This document shows, in pieces, positions 18,581-28,560 of a DNA stretch of 64,000 bases (its first letter is position 1; each line of letters starts with the position of its first letter). The stretch covers positions 226,325-290,324 of the forward strand of contig NZ_VTQX01000001.1 in the NCBI RefSeq assembly GCF_008764295.1, written 5' to 3'. Origin of the DNA: Bacillus methanolicus. GTDB lineage: Bacteria > Bacillota > Bacilli > Bacillales > Cytobacillaceae. The notes beneath the pieces were generated by a model, which was not told where the DNA came from, did no database searches, and saw nothing but the letters and a program-made list of their open reading frames with translations. A program made the position numbers and the translations under genes.

Positions 18581-18685
18581 AATCCCCCTTTTATCCATCA
18601 TAATAACTAAAAATACGTAATAACTTACACAAAATAAAAAACTGATATCAAAAAGTCGTTTCTAACGACTTTTTGACACAGCTTC
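18581..18685. repeat. 105-bp dispersed repeat family B, copy 1
   Basis: This stretch aligns essentially without gaps to 42240-42344. The last ~43 bases are almost identical and contain the hairpin AAAAAGTCGTT-TCT-AACGACTTTTT; the first ~60 bases are about two thirds identical. It lies in the 330-base gap between patA and the small Lys-rich gene, which holds no other feature. Confidence 0.7.
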
Positions 18686-18766
18686 ATGCTTTTTTTATGC
18701 AAGCAACATTACGCCAAGTCGAGACAGCAGCCTTAACAATGTATATAAACCTGGCATGGATTAGCC

Positions 18767-18937
18767 TTAATAAGCTCCATTATTCTTCCCAGCTTTTTTC
18801 TTCTTCGCTTTATCTTTAGCTTTTTGATTACTATCTGCACTTCCCATTTCATGAGAAAATTCTTCATTTAATACGGCAGAATCAAAGCCTTGTTTATTTT
18901 TTTGCTTAGCACCCTTTTTGCTGCTCTTTTTTGCCAT
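18767..18937 (-). CDS. Small Lys-rich protein, possibly spore-associated
   Basis: A 56-residue, highly charged protein, MAKKSSKKGAKQKNKQGFDS then EEFSHEMGSADSN and a Lys-rich tail. The start ATG at 18937 lies behind a perfect GAGGAGGTG; the longer open frame upstream is not coding by this criterion. The composition resembles small acid-soluble spore-type proteins of Bacillus, but I cannot assign a family. No membrane segment or cysteines. Confidence 0.6.
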   Translation of the reverse strand: MAKKSSKKGAKQKNKQGFDSAVLNEEFSHEMGSADSNQKAKDKAKKKKAGKNNGAY

Positions 18938-19059
18938 ATATTGCACCTCCTCATTTGATGTTTTGCGCACTAATATTTTGTGGCAAATGAGGAATTCTAT
19001 GTGCTTTTTTAATAACGGCTTAATTATTGGCATTTTAGCATGACGAATGACATATGATA

Positions 19060-19108
19060 CCAAGGCTTCACACGAAATGAGTCAAAAATATTTGAGCAAC
19101 AACCGTCG
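19060..19108. repeat. Dispersed repeat family C, copy (inverted)
   Basis: On the minus strand this reads CGGTTGTTGCTCAAATATTT, then TTGACTCATTTCGTGTGAAG, matching 11946-11978 with a short insertion. It lies in the gap before ykwC ends. Confidence 0.4.
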
Positions 19109-19132
19109 TTTACAAAACTAATTATTAAACAA

Positions 19133-20008
19133 TCATTGCCAATATTTATATAACGCTTGTGTGCCGCTATTTTCCTCCCCTTGCTCAGCCAGCTCTTTAT
19201 ATAATGACAACGCTAATGCTAAACCTGGTGCTTCCATTCCCATACTTTCTGCTTCTTTAAGAGCAATAGACATATCCTTTATAATATGTTTAATAAAGAA
19301 ACCAGGTTCAAAGTTCCCTTCAATCATTTTCGGTGCTAAATTAGAGAGTGACCAGCTTCCAGCAGCTCCAGAGGAAATGCTTTTTAAAACGTTTTCTGGC
19401 TCAAGTCCGGATTTGACTGCATAAGCCATCGCTTCACTAACCCCTATCATTCCTGACGCAATGGCAATTTGATTACACATTTTTGTATGCTGTCCAGCAC
19501 CTGCCTTTCCTTGATAAACAATATTTGTTCCTAATACATTCAAAATCGGCAACACTGCTTCAAAATCTTCCTTTTCCCCTCCAACCATGATTGAGAGTTT
19601 ACCTTCCCTTGCACCGATATCGCCGCCTGATACAGGGGCATCAAGTGCATGTATTCCCTTCCGTTTAGCTTCCTCATATATTTCAACAGCAAGACTAGGT
19701 GTGGAAGTTGTCATGTCAATTACATAAGTATCGTGATTCCCATTTGGAATTAAACCATGCTCACCTAAATATACTTCTCTGACATCTGAAGGATAACCGA
19801 CAATCGTGATAATCACATTAGCTTTTTCAGCAACCTCTTTACTTGAATTCCCCCACATTGCTCCTTCTTCAAGAACGCTTTGTGCCTTTGCTTTTGTCCT
19901 TGTAAAAACGACAACAGGATAACCTGCTTTTAAGAGATTCGCGGCCATACTTTTCCCCATCACTCCTAAGCCTATAAAGCCGATGACTGTTTGCTCCTTC
20001 TTTAACAT
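19133..20008 (-). CDS. ykwC: YkwC-like beta-hydroxyacid dehydrogenase
   Basis: The N-terminal Rossmann fold begins FIGLGVMGKSMAANLLKAG, with the substrate signature DAPVSGGDIGAREG and the catalytic-lysine region GAGQHTKMCNQI. This is the 3-hydroxyisobutyrate/2-hydroxy-3-oxopropionate reductase family (about 290 residues). The start ATG at 20008 follows GAGAGGGG. It lies just downstream of ptsHI as ykwC does in B. subtilis, though a terminator separates them. The physiological substrate is not known. Confidence 0.85.
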   Translation of the reverse strand: MLKKEQTVIGFIGLGVMGKSMAANLLKAGYPVVVFTRTKAKAQSVLEEGAMWGNSSKEVAEKANVIITIVGYPSDVREVYLGEHGLIPNGNHDTYVIDMTTSTPSLAVEIYEEAKRKGIHALDAPVSGGDIGAREGKLSIMVGGEKEDFEAVLPILNVLGTNIVYQGKAGAGQHTKMCNQIAIASGMIGVSEAMAYAVKSGLEPENVLKSISSGAAGSWSLSNLAPKMIEGNFEPGFFIKHIIKDMSIALKEAESMGMEAPGLALALSLYKELAEQGEENSGTQALYKYWQ

Positions 20009-20093
20009 GCATATTCCCCTCTCATTTTTCAGCATTTTCGAAATTTATGTCATTATTCTATCATTTATTATCAAGACAGAGGAGACTTTAGAT

Positions 20094-20126
20094 GAAAAAA
20101 AGCCGACCGGAAAAACCAGTCGACCT
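20094..20126 (-). terminator. ptsHI terminator
   Basis: AAGCCGACCGG and CCAGTCGACCT form an 11-bp stem with wobble pairs around AAAAA, followed on the minus strand by a run of T. It ends ptsHI transcription. Confidence 0.75.
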
Positions 20127-20187
20127 TAAAAAGGGAGAAAATAGGTTTACCAAGTGCCTTGGTACCTATACCCTTATTTTTATCCAA

Positions 20188-21914
20188 TTAAACCTGCTTC
20201 TTACTTGTAGCAGCCGTCACCATTTCAATAACCTCTTCAGTTGTTGATTTCTGTAATGCCTCTGCCGCTAATTTTTCCATCTCAGTCTTGTTTAAATAAC
20301 GGATCTGAGAGCGTGCTTTTAAAATCGAAGTTGCACTCATGGAAAATTCATCTAAACCAAGACCTAATAGTAGTGGAATGGCTGTTTCATCTCCGGCCAT
20401 TTCCCCACACATGCCTGTCCATTTTCCTTCTTTATGAGCAGCATCAATAACCATTTTTACTAACCGTAAAATAGAAGGATTATATGGTTGGTAAAGATAT
20501 GAAACTCTTTCATTCATACGATCTGCAGCCATCGTGTACTGAATTAGATCATTTGTACCAATGCTAAAGAAATCAACTTCTTTTGCAAATTGATCTGCAA
20601 GAACCGCTGTTGAAGGAATTTCCACCATAATTCCAACTTCTATTTTGTCTGAAACCGCGATACCTTCACTTTGGAGGTTTGCTTTTTCTTCCTCAAGCAT
20701 TGCTTTCGCTTGTCTGAACTCATCTAAAGTCGCAATCATCGGGAACATTATTTTGAGATTTCCATATGTACTAGCTCGAAGTAATGCTCTTAATTGTGTT
20801 CTAAAGATTTCTTTTTCTTCTAAGCATAAGCGAATCGCCCGGAAGCCAAGGAAAGGATTCATTTCTTTCGGCAATTTCAAATATGGAAGCTCTTTATCTC
20901 CACCAATGTCTAACGTACGAACAACAACTGGCTTCCCTTCTAAGCCTTCGAGAACAGCCTTGTAAGATTCAAACTGTTCTTCTTCTGTTGGCAGCTCATC
21001 TCTTCCCATGTAAAGAAATTCAGTTCTATATAGGCCGACGCCTTCTCCCCCGTTATTCTTCACACCTTCGAGATCGTTTGGCGTTCCAATGTTAGCAACT
21101 AATTCCACTTGATGCCCATCTGCTGAATAAGTATGTTCATTCTTTAGCTTTGCCCACTCGGCCTTTTGTGCTTCAAAGTCTTCAGTTGCTTTTTTATATT
21201 GTTTTCAACAAGCTCAGGGGTAGGATTAATATGAACCTCTCCCTTTAGACCATCAACAATAACTAAATCACCATTCTCAATATCCTTTGTTGCTGTTTTT
21301 GTACCAACAACTGCTGGAATTTCTAAAGAACGGGCCATAATTGCTGAATGCGATGTTCTCCCGCCAATATCAGTTGTAAAACCTTTGACAAACTGACGGT
21401 TTAACTGAGCTGTATCTGAAGGAGTTAAATCCTCGGCAACAACGACAACCTCTTCTGAAATCATACTAGGATTGACAATTTTCACGCCAAGTAAATGGGA
21501 AAGAACTCGTTTCGTGACGTCACGAATATCAGCAGCTCTTTCTCTCATATATTCATTATCCATGGATTCAAACATGGAAACGAACATATCTGCTGTTTCC
21601 TTTAGAGCAAATTCGGCATTTACTTTATCAGACTTCACCTTATCCTTAATTGGATTTAATAATTCTGGATCGCTTAATACAAGGAGGTGAGCTTCAAAAA
21701 TAGCCGCTTTATCAGCACCTAGATTTTCTCTCGCGTTATCGCGAATTGTTTCTAATTCACTTTTAGATTGAGAAATAGCTGCCTCAAAGCGTTCAACCTC
21801 TGAATCTACCTTCTCAATCGTCTTTTTTTCAAAAGATAAATCAGGCTCAACTAAACGATAAGCCTTCGCAATTGCAATTCCACTTGATGCAGCAATACCT
21901 TGTAAAAAGCTCAT
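20188..21914 (-). pseudogene. ptsI: ptsI, PTS enzyme I, interrupted by a frameshift
   Basis: Enzyme I moves phosphate from PEP to HPr. The first frame (21914 down to 21144) holds the phospho-His segment [21 protein letters not shown] and the HPr-binding helices. The second frame (to 20188) holds the PEP-binding barrel ([51 protein letters not shown]). Around 21195-21205 the frame changes: reading in the new frame gives [20 protein letters not shown], the expected continuation. One missing base in AACAATAT would explain it. All other motifs are intact, so this is either a sequencing/assembly error or a very recent mutation. The start overlaps the ptsH stop (TAATG). Confidence 0.85.
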
Positions 21915-22180
21915 TATGCAGTTAACCCTTCTTTTTTCATTAGTTCTTCAAGGCTTTGAAGAGCATTGGCTTCATCTCCACCTTCAGCAGAAATTGTAAT
22001 TTCAGCTCCTTGACCAATTCCTAAAGACATGACACCCATAATTGATTTCAAGTTTACTTTTTTACCTTTATATTCAAGTTGAATGTCAGCTTCAAATTTA
22101 CTTGCAGTTTGCACTAATACTGTAGCTGGACGTGCATGGATTCCTGTTTCAGCGATTACTTTAAATTGTTTTTCTACCAT
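21914..22180 (-). CDS. ptsH: HPr phosphocarrier protein
   Basis: An 88-residue HPr with the catalytic histidine in [10 protein letters not shown] (His15) and the regulatory serine in [11 protein letters not shown] (Ser46), which HPr kinase phosphorylates to activate CcpA in Firmicutes. It is translationally coupled to ptsI by a TAATG overlap. ptsG is not next to it, unlike in B. subtilis. Confidence 0.97.
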   Translation of the reverse strand: MVEKQFKVIAETGIHARPATVLVQTASKFEADIQLEYKGKKVNLKSIMGVMSLGIGQGAEITISAEGGDEANALQSLEELMKKEGLTA

Positions 22181-22814
22181 AATTCATCAAACCCCTTATC
22201 AAATTTAATAATGTTACATGTTTACTTTATAATATATAATACCATTTTTATAAAAGGAATACCTACCTCCATTATTGTTTTACAAATAAACATGTTTCAT
22301 GTAACCTCGAGGGAGCTTTTCTATCTAATTCGACAAAAAAAGCACTCAGTGAAAGAATAACAAAAACTTGAGTATTATACAAAAAAATCGCATCAACTTA
22401 TGTGAAAAATTTGTGAACAATTACACAAAATTTTTCGACATTTTTCATATTGCTTTGTTTAGCAATTAACTGTATCATAATCAATAATTCATTTCCATAG
22501 CAAATTCTCATATACTGACAGAAAATTTCAGATCTTTTCAAATTACTCAGTAAAATTGTTGAGCATCTGTTTGCTACCATCTTGAACTTATGAAATAGTT
22601 GTTTGTAAGTACGAAAATATCACTTTCCTGCGCAGTCAACTATTCATTTCCCATGCTTTTTAACTTTATTTAATAGGAAGGCTTTGTTATATAAAGGTTA
22701 TGATTTTTACTCATTTTAATTAAACCAATAAAGACTTGTGAAACGACAAGCTGAGTAAAAATCTTTTTCAACCATATTGTTTCTTAAAGCCCATAGAAAA
22801 AGGAGCGCTTCTGC
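22181..22814. promoter_or_regulatory. Divergent region upstream of ptsH and the PilZ gene
   Basis: This 634-base gap holds no gene I can support. It has a possible one-mismatch FNR-like box TGTGAACAATTACACA at 22412-22427, and TTCGACA (Spo0A-box-like) at about 22329 and 22434. These are weak, single-motif matches. No glcT-type antiterminator hairpin was recognised. Confidence 0.3.
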
Positions 22815-23192
22815 ATGCTTTTTAAAAGAGATGAGTCCTTTCGTTTTATGTTCGAGAGTCCGGTTGAGGCTACATTCAAAATTATTCGCTCAAATCAGCT
22901 CAATGCCCCTTTAAAAGAAGGCTCTGCCTTGATTATAGATTTGAGTCCTAACGGTTTGAGACTCTCTTCTCCTTTAGACCTAGCGATAAATGAAAAAAAT
23001 AACGTATTGATGATTTCGTTTGTATTAAACACTCAACCACTTACGATCATGGCCGAGCCAATTTGGAAAAAACGTACTTCTGCTACTTCCTTTTCCTATG
23101 GGCTTGTAGGTGTGAATGACGAGGAAACAAAGGACATGATTATAACTGAATTAAAAGAGTTTACAAAGAAAAACAGCACTCATCATATCTAA
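22815..23192 (+). CDS. PilZ-like domain protein
   Basis: A 125-residue single-domain protein. The c-di-GMP signature DxSxxG appears as IDLSPNGLRLSSP, followed by beta strands typical of PilZ (VLMISFVLN, IMAEPIWKK, FSYGLVGV). The usual N-terminal RxxxR motif is replaced by RDESFR, with the two arginines five apart, so binding is uncertain. The start ATG follows AAAAAGGAG. It may be an effector for the c-di-GMP enzymes in this window. Confidence 0.7.
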   Translation: MLFKRDESFRFMFESPVEATFKIIRSNQLNAPLKEGSALIIDLSPNGLRLSSPLDLAINEKNNVLMISFVLNTQPLTIMAEPIWKKRTSATSFSYGLVGVNDEETKDMIITELKEFTKKNSTHHI

Positions 23193-23460
23193 ACGGTCTG
23201 TTAATGCCTTAAAATTGTTAGTCAATTTTGGTTTATTTTCTCTTTGCCTCCATGTAAGCAAGTCTACACATGCACTAGGTCAAAAAACATTTTTCAATGA
23301 TAAATCTTCATAAATAAAAATAATTGCGGATTTTCTACGATTTCACTAAAAATGTGGATATTCGCTAAATATTTACACCTTTTTCTTTACGAATGATGGA
23401 ATTTAGTGCAAACTGTTACTTATAATCATTCGACTTTGGGAGAAAAAGGAGAGAGGACAG

Positions 23461-23649
23461 ATGAAAAAAGCAGAAGTTGGGAATATTATAGAATTTCGCG
23501 ATGGCCTTCAGGGTGTTGTTGAAAAAGTAAACGAAAACTCTGTTATCGTGGATTTAACCTATATGGATAATTACCGCGACCTCGAACTTGAACAAAGAAC
23601 CGTTGTCAACCATAAGAACTATAAAGTAATTAAGGAATCAATTTTGTAA
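23461..23649 (+). CDS. ykvS: YkvS, DUF2187 small protein
   Basis: A 62-residue protein, KAEVGNIIEFRDGLQGVVEK then VIVDLTYMDNYRDLELEQRTVVNHKNYKVI, with the KOW-like beta pattern of DUF2187. It is close to B. subtilis YkvS. The start ATG follows AGGAGAGAG. Function unknown. It lies near ptsHI, consistent with B. subtilis order. Confidence 0.85.
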   Translation: MKKAEVGNIIEFRDGLQGVVEKVNENSVIVDLTYMDNYRDLELEQRTVVNHKNYKVIKESIL

Positions 23650-23661
23650 TATGTGCAGCAC

Positions 23662-23692
23662 AAAACCCTAATGGTTCTCCAATAGGGTTTTT
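23662..23692 (+). terminator. ykvS terminator
   Basis: AAAACCCTA and TAGGGTTTT form a 9-bp stem with a 12-base loop, followed by TTGT. It lies 13 bases after the ykvS stop. Confidence 0.65.
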
Positions 23693-23970
23693 GTATGCTA
23701 CAAAAGGGAAATCCGTTTAGACTGATTCTTACCTTTACCTCTTCTATTAAAGGAATACATTTTATCTATATATAAGGTTGCTGTTCTTTGTTCTTATTCT
23801 CTTTTTCTTTTTTGTTTTAGTCAAATAATTGTCCTCCTTTTATCTAACCTATATAATGAACTAATAGATTTACTTCTCTTCCATTTTCGATGGAAAAGAG
23901 ATAGTTCTTAAGTGGTTGCAGCCAAGTCAACTCCTGCCATTTGACCGATAGTAGAAAGGGGCGTTTTCAT

Positions 23971-24588
23971 ATGGCCATACCTAATTGGGCGAAAGATCAT
24001 CGATTTATCATTGGTTTTCTTCTTGCTCATCTGTTGATCTTTTTCACCTTCCAAGATAAGAATATATTTTGGTATATTTTCACTGCGACAATGCTATTTC
24101 TTATTAGCTATTCAATTATACATGAAGAAATTGAAGATAAAGTTCCACTCTTCACATATTTATCTCTTGGAGGTATATCAGGGGTCATACTTTTTGTCAT
24201 ATTTTTACTAGGGAGTCTTCTAATCGATTTATTTCAGCTCCCCTTTACGAACGAAATTGCAAGGTTATACAGTCGTCTCTCTCCTACTGTTCTTTGGCAT
24301 TATATCGTTTTGCTGCTTGTGATCATCCCAGGTGAAGAGATATTTTGGAGAGGCTTCATTCAAAAAAGACTTCAAAAGAATGCCAATGTGACAACAGCTG
24401 TACTCATGTCGTCTATCCTGTATGCATCCGTACATGTTTACTCAGGCTCATTTATTCTTCCCCTTGCTGCTCTTATTAGCGGTATTTTTTGGGGATATTT
24501 ATACGCATGGAAAAAAAGTCTACCATTAGTAATCGTCTCTCATCTTATTTTTGATTTATTTTTGTTTGTCATCTACCCATTAAATTAA
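23971..24588 (+). CDS. CPBP-family intramembrane metalloprotease (CAAX/Abi)
   Basis: A ~205-residue protein with about six membrane segments and the family motifs: EEIFWRGFIQKRL (EExxxR), ILYASVHVYSG (conserved His) and SHLIFDLFLF (HxxxD). These are the catalytic residues of CPBP glutamic-type intramembrane proteases. The start ATG at 23971 follows AAAGGGG; the longer frame upstream has no such site. A hairpin terminator follows. Substrate unknown. Confidence 0.85.
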   Translation: MAIPNWAKDHRFIIGFLLAHLLIFFTFQDKNIFWYIFTATMLFLISYSIIHEEIEDKVPLFTYLSLGGISGVILFVIFLLGSLLIDLFQLPFTNEIARLYSRLSPTVLWHYIVLLLVIIPGEEIFWRGFIQKRLQKNANVTTAVLMSSILYASVHVYSGSFILPLAALISGIFWGYLYAWKKSLPLVIVSHLIFDLFLFVIYPLN

Positions 24589-24631
24589 AGTTTATGGAAC
24601 AATCCATTTCACAAAGCTGTTTTAAAAAAAT

Positions 24632-24671
24632 GAGGGTGTCCCAAAAGCTTAGCTTCTAGGACCCCTCTTTT
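24632..24671 (+). terminator. Terminator hairpin, repeat family A copy 2
   Basis: GAGGGTGTCCCAAAAGCT pairs imperfectly with AGCTTCTAGGACCCCTC and is followed by TTTTC. It nearly matches the patA terminator at 18484 and ends the CPBP gene. Confidence 0.65.
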
Positions 24672-25030
24672 CTGATGTGCACTATAAAATAGATGATTTC
24701 CACTCCACTTTGGGGCCGCTCCTCTTCCCTTGCTCCTCTCGGTCCAGAGTCTCGATTTTCCCACTTTTCCTACACAAGTCGCCACCTTCCACTTCATTCA
24801 ATAAAAATGAAAATCTTTCATTTTGGTATCATTAGCTCACCACGACCAACACACCTAAAGGGAGATTACCTTATGTACATGAATAATCCTGATACTACCA
24901 ACTAGTTCTACCAGTGGATTTTGAAATTCTAAAGCGAGAACACCACCTAAGCCGAATTCCCGATTTAACAATAACAAATGAAGCCATCCCTACTCACTTC
25001 TCTTTATACCAGATGACTTTTCAACCACAG
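24672..25030. other. Intergenic, no gene seen
   Basis: This 359-base gap lies between the CPBP gene and the end of ykvI. A C-rich stretch at about 24710-24790 differs in composition from its surroundings but shows no motif I recognise. Short open frames here lack ribosome sites. Confidence 0.4.
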
Positions 25031-26086
25031 TTAGTTAAATTTTTTTTCAATCTTATCAAGTGGCTGCAGCCAGAGCAAAATGATGAAAATAATGCTAATA
25101 TAGCCAAAAACTGGATACAAATAGGATAATAACGTACCATACTCAATTTGACTAATTAGAAAGGCAATCGCAAGTATACCTCCTACAATCGCTAAACTTG
25201 GCAAAGGCATAAAAGTTTTGATTTGTCTTTCTAAACCAAAAACATTGCCGATTACAGAAGTAAATATTTCACCATAAATAATTAATATATACAAACTGTA
25301 CAAACCTGCTGCTAAATTTTTCATGACTACTGCCATTGGAATTTCAAATGCTTCCACGTTAGGTAGCATTACCAATGTGAAATGGCTTGATAAGAGAATG
25401 AGAGTTAGTGCAACCCCACCAATAATACCTCCCCATTTTACCGTTTGTTCATCCCTTATTTCTGCCGCAACCGGAACCAATACTGCTTGAGCAAGCCCTA
25501 AGTTCAACGCAGTATATGAAAATGGGGCAACAACTGACTTCCAGCCGTCATCTACATAGGGAATGAATAACAATTGGTCAAAAAAATTTGGCAGTTGCAT
25601 CGAAATAACCATTAAAATAAAGCTAAAACTAATCATTAACGGAACTACAATTGTGTTAGCTGCAAATAGTCCTTTTATGCCGACGATCATAACGATGATG
25701 GAAAGAGATAATGTTAAAATTAGCCCAAAGCTTCTCGATAAACCAAGCTGCTCACTAAATACCGCTCCAGCTCCGGATAGCATAACAGCACACACTCCTA
25801 AGAGCATAATGAGCATAATGACATTTATGATTGAACCGAATACTCTCCCGAATAAAAAAATGTTAAACTCCTGATAAGAGGTAGCGCCGATCTTGGCAGA
25901 AATTCTCATCAGTTTTGAGCCTTGAGAGATAAAAATATAACCACTAATTAATATTCCTATTAACCCTATAAAGCCGAATCTCGTAAAAAACTCAACGATT
26001 TCTCGTCCTGTTGCGAATCCAGCTCCAACGACAGTTCCCACGTAAACAGCTGCAATTTGGAAGGCAGCTTTCCAATTTGTTTTCAT
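25031..26086 (-). CDS. ykvI: YkvI-like membrane protein
   Basis: A 351-residue protein with about ten membrane segments starting AAFQIAAVYVGTVVGAGFATGREI, a helix-breaking pattern like sodium-coupled amino-acid/LeuT-fold transporters. Length and order (next to clpE) match B. subtilis YkvI, of unknown substrate. The start ATG at 26086 follows GGAGGGAGG. It is divergent from clpE. Confidence 0.8.
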   Translation of the reverse strand: MKTNWKAAFQIAAVYVGTVVGAGFATGREIVEFFTRFGFIGLIGILISGYIFISQGSKLMRISAKIGATSYQEFNIFLFGRVFGSIINVIMLIMLLGVCAVMLSGAGAVFSEQLGLSRSFGLILTLSLSIIVMIVGIKGLFAANTIVVPLMISFSFILMVISMQLPNFFDQLLFIPYVDDGWKSVVAPFSYTALNLGLAQAVLVPVAAEIRDEQTVKWGGIIGGVALTLILLSSHFTLVMLPNVEAFEIPMAVVMKNLAAGLYSLYILIIYGEIFTSVIGNVFGLERQIKTFMPLPSLAIVGGILAIAFLISQIEYGTLLSYLYPVFGYISIIFIILLWLQPLDKIEKKFN

Positions 26087-26238
26087 AATATATCCTCCCT
26101 CCATTTCAATATATGAAAAGAAGGACAAACAATGACGAGCATTTTAAAATGAGCACAAATTGCATGCTAAATTGAACATTTTTTCCCCTTTTACGTTAAA
26201 TTTCCAATACATATGGGTTAGATTCTCATGCAAAATAC

Positions 26239-26294
26239 TTGAAAGTCAAAAAAGGTCAAATTATAATAAAGACATAAGGTCAAAGTTAGTCAAA
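26239..26294 (+). promoter_or_regulatory. clpE promoter with two CtsR boxes
   Basis: TTGAAA at 26239-26244 and TATAAT at 26262-26267 are 17 bases apart, an ideal sigma-A promoter. CtsR heptad pairs sit on it: AGTCAAA-AAA-GGTCAAA at 26244-26260, inside the spacer, and GGTCAAA-GTT-AGTCAAA at 26278-26294, near the start site. CtsR represses clp genes in Firmicutes and is released on heat or protein stress. Confidence 0.9.
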
Positions 26295-26319
26295 GTCAAA
26301 TAATTAGGAGGAATGTGAA

Positions 26320-28464
26320 ATGCTTTGTCAAATTTGTCAGCAAACTGATGCTCAAGTACATGTAACGATGAATTTAAATGGGGTAGAGAAGCAGCTCCAC
26401 CTCTGTCAAAATTGCTACAAGGTAGAGAAAGCAAAATTGACTTCATCCTTTGGTCCAAGCATGTCAGGTTTCTCTCCCTTCAATCAAACACCAATGGAAG
26501 ATCTATTTAAGAAATTTTCAGAGGTAAATAATCAGCAGCAGATGAACATACAATCTTCACACGGCCATCGAGGATCCGGGGGCTTTATTGATCAATTTGG
26601 TCGTAATCTCACCCAAATGGCTCGAGCTGGGCTCATTGACCCTGTTATCGGCCGTGATGAAGAAGTTAATCGTGTAATAGAAATCTTAAACAGAAGAAAT
26701 AAAAATAACCCTGTCCTAATTGGGGAACCTGGAGTTGGAAAAACCGCGATCGCTGAAGATTTAGCTGTTCGAATTGCCGATGAAAAGGTACCCAATAAAT
26801 TAAAAAATAAAGAAGTATTCCTATTAGATGTTGCTTCTTTAGTTGCGAATACAGGAATTCGTGGTCAATTTGAGGAGAGAATTAAGCAAGTTATTGCAGA
26901 GCTACAGCAGAGAAAAAATATTATTCTCTTTATTGATGAAATTCATCTAATTGTTGGTGCAGGCTCTGCTGAAGGTTCGATAGATGCTGGAAATATATTG
27001 AAACCAGCTTTAGCACGGGGAGAATTACAATTAGTTGGTGCAACTACCCTTAAGGAATATCGTCAAATCGAAAAAGACGCGGCACTTGAGCGTAGATTCC
27101 AACCTGTTCAAGTGCATGAACCTAGCGCACAACATGCAATTGAGATTTTGAAAGGATTAAGAGAAAAGTATGAGAACTTCCATGAAGTTACTTTCTCTGA
27201 TGAAGCTCTTGAGGCATGTGTCACACTATCACAACGCTACATTCAAGATCGCTTTCTTCCAGATAAAGCAATTGATTTGATGGACGAAGCAGGCTCAAAG
27301 CTAAACTTAAGCTCTGACTACAGTTCTGTAGAAAAAATAGAAAAAAGACTTGCAGAAATTGCAAAAGAGAAAGAAAAGATGCTAGAAACTGAAAATTACG
27401 AAGCAGCAGCTAAACTTCGCCAAGAGGAAATGAAGCTCGAAAAAATGCTTAGTGCCAATCCCAATCAGAAGCGACCGATTGTCGATCTAGCACAAATTCA
27501 AGCATTAATTGAGCAAAAAACTGGAATTCCTGTAGGAAAACTTCAAGTAGATGAGCAAACCAAAATGAAAAATCTTCATAAAGTGCTTGCAGAAAAAGTG
27601 ATTGGTCAAGGAGAAGCTGTTGAAAGAGTTACAAAGGCCATAAGAAGAAGTCGTGCAGGATTAAAAGCGAAGAACAAACCAATTGGCTCCTTCCTTTTCG
27701 TTGGCCCAACAGGTGTAGGGAAAACAGAGCTGTCCAAAACGCTCGCACTTGAGCTATTTGGTTCTAAAGATGCGATGATCCGCTTGGATATGAGTGAATA
27801 TATGGAAAAGCATAGTGTATCGAAGTTAATCGGCTCACCTCCTGGCTATGTAGGGCATGAAGAAGCGGGTCAATTAACTGAAAAAGTCCGCAGAAACCCT
27901 TATAGCATTATTCTACTAGATGAAATCGAGAAAGCTCACCCTGACGTTCAGCATATGTTTCTACAAATTCTTGACGATGGTCGTCTTACTGACAGTCAAG
28001 GTAGAGTCGTCAGTTTCAAAGATACAGTGATCATTATGACAAGCAATGCTGGTATCGGGCATAAACAAGTGAAAGTTGGGTTTGGTCAGGATCATACAGC
28101 GAAAGAGCTCAACATCTTGGATTCTCTTGGAAGCTTTTTTAAGCCAGAGTTTTTGAATCGCTTTGATAGCATTATTGAATTTAAACCGCTAGAGAAGGAT
28201 GATTTATTAAAAATAGTTGATTTAATGCTGCAAGATCTAAATGCGATGTTAAAAGAACAAAATATGACGCTTAAGGTCACAAACGAAGCCAAGGAATATC
28301 TTGTAGAAAAAGGATACAATCCAACATTTGGTGCACGACCTTTACGAAGAATCATCCAAGAAATACTCGAGGACAAAATCACCGATCTAATCATCGATGA
28401 TTCCTCAACGCAAAACTTCATCGCTGAACTAATTGATGGGGAGCCTGTCATCAACCGTTTATAA
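26320..28464 (+). CDS. clpE: ClpE, AAA+ unfoldase of the ClpP protease
   Basis: The N-terminus is a zinc finger (CQICQQ and CQNCY, about 25 residues apart), the mark of ClpE. Two AAA+ modules follow: the first Walker A is [15 protein letters not shown], the second [15 protein letters not shown], with Walker [11 protein letters not shown] and [17 protein letters not shown]-like segment ([20 protein letters not shown]) lies between them. The 714-residue length fits. ClpE helps ClpP destroy aggregated proteins under stress. CtsR-controlled promoter upstream. Confidence 0.97.
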   Translation: MLCQICQQTDAQVHVTMNLNGVEKQLHLCQNCYKVEKAKLTSSFGPSMSGFSPFNQTPMEDLFKKFSEVNNQQQMNIQSSHGHRGSGGFIDQFGRNLTQMARAGLIDPVIGRDEEVNRVIEILNRRNKNNPVLIGEPGVGKTAIAEDLAVRIADEKVPNKLKNKEVFLLDVASLVANTGIRGQFEERIKQVIAELQQRKNIILFIDEIHLIVGAGSAEGSIDAGNILKPALARGELQLVGATTLKEYRQIEKDAALERRFQPVQVHEPSAQHAIEILKGLREKYENFHEVTFSDEALEACVTLSQRYIQDRFLPDKAIDLMDEAGSKLNLSSDYSSVEKIEKRLAEIAKEKEKMLETENYEAAAKLRQEEMKLEKMLSANPNQKRPIVDLAQIQALIEQKTGIPVGKLQVDEQTKMKNLHKVLAEKVIGQGEAVERVTKAIRRSRAGLKAKNKPIGSFLFVGPTGVGKTELSKTLALELFGSKDAMIRLDMSEYMEKHSVSKLIGSPPGYVGHEEAGQLTEKVRRNPYSIILLDEIEKAHPDVQHMFLQILDDGRLTDSQGRVVSFKDTVIIMTSNAGIGHKQVKVGFGQDHTAKELNILDSLGSFFKPEFLNRFDSIIEFKPLEKDDLLKIVDLMLQDLNAMLKEQNMTLKVTNEAKEYLVEKGYNPTFGARPLRRIIQEILEDKITDLIIDDSSTQNFIAELIDGEPVINRL

Positions 28465-28507
28465 TTGAATTCAGTTGACAGCACAAGTTATCCCTGTCAA
28501 AATAAAG

Positions 28508-28550
28508 AAAAACACTGTACATATTACTAATTGCACAGTGTTTTTCTTTT
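28508..28550. terminator. Bidirectional terminator between clpE and nrfA
   Basis: AAAAACACTGT and ACAGTGTTTTT form an 11-bp stem with a 16-base loop, with T-runs on both outer sides (CTTTTTT on plus, TTTCTTTATT on minus). It serves convergent clpE and nrfA. Confidence 0.85.
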
Positions 28551-28560
28551 TTAAGCTTTT

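Noticed and set aside
22412..22427. FNR-like box upstream of ptsH
   Set aside because: One mismatch, about 230 bases before the gene and in AT-rich DNA; too weak to call as a feature of its own.
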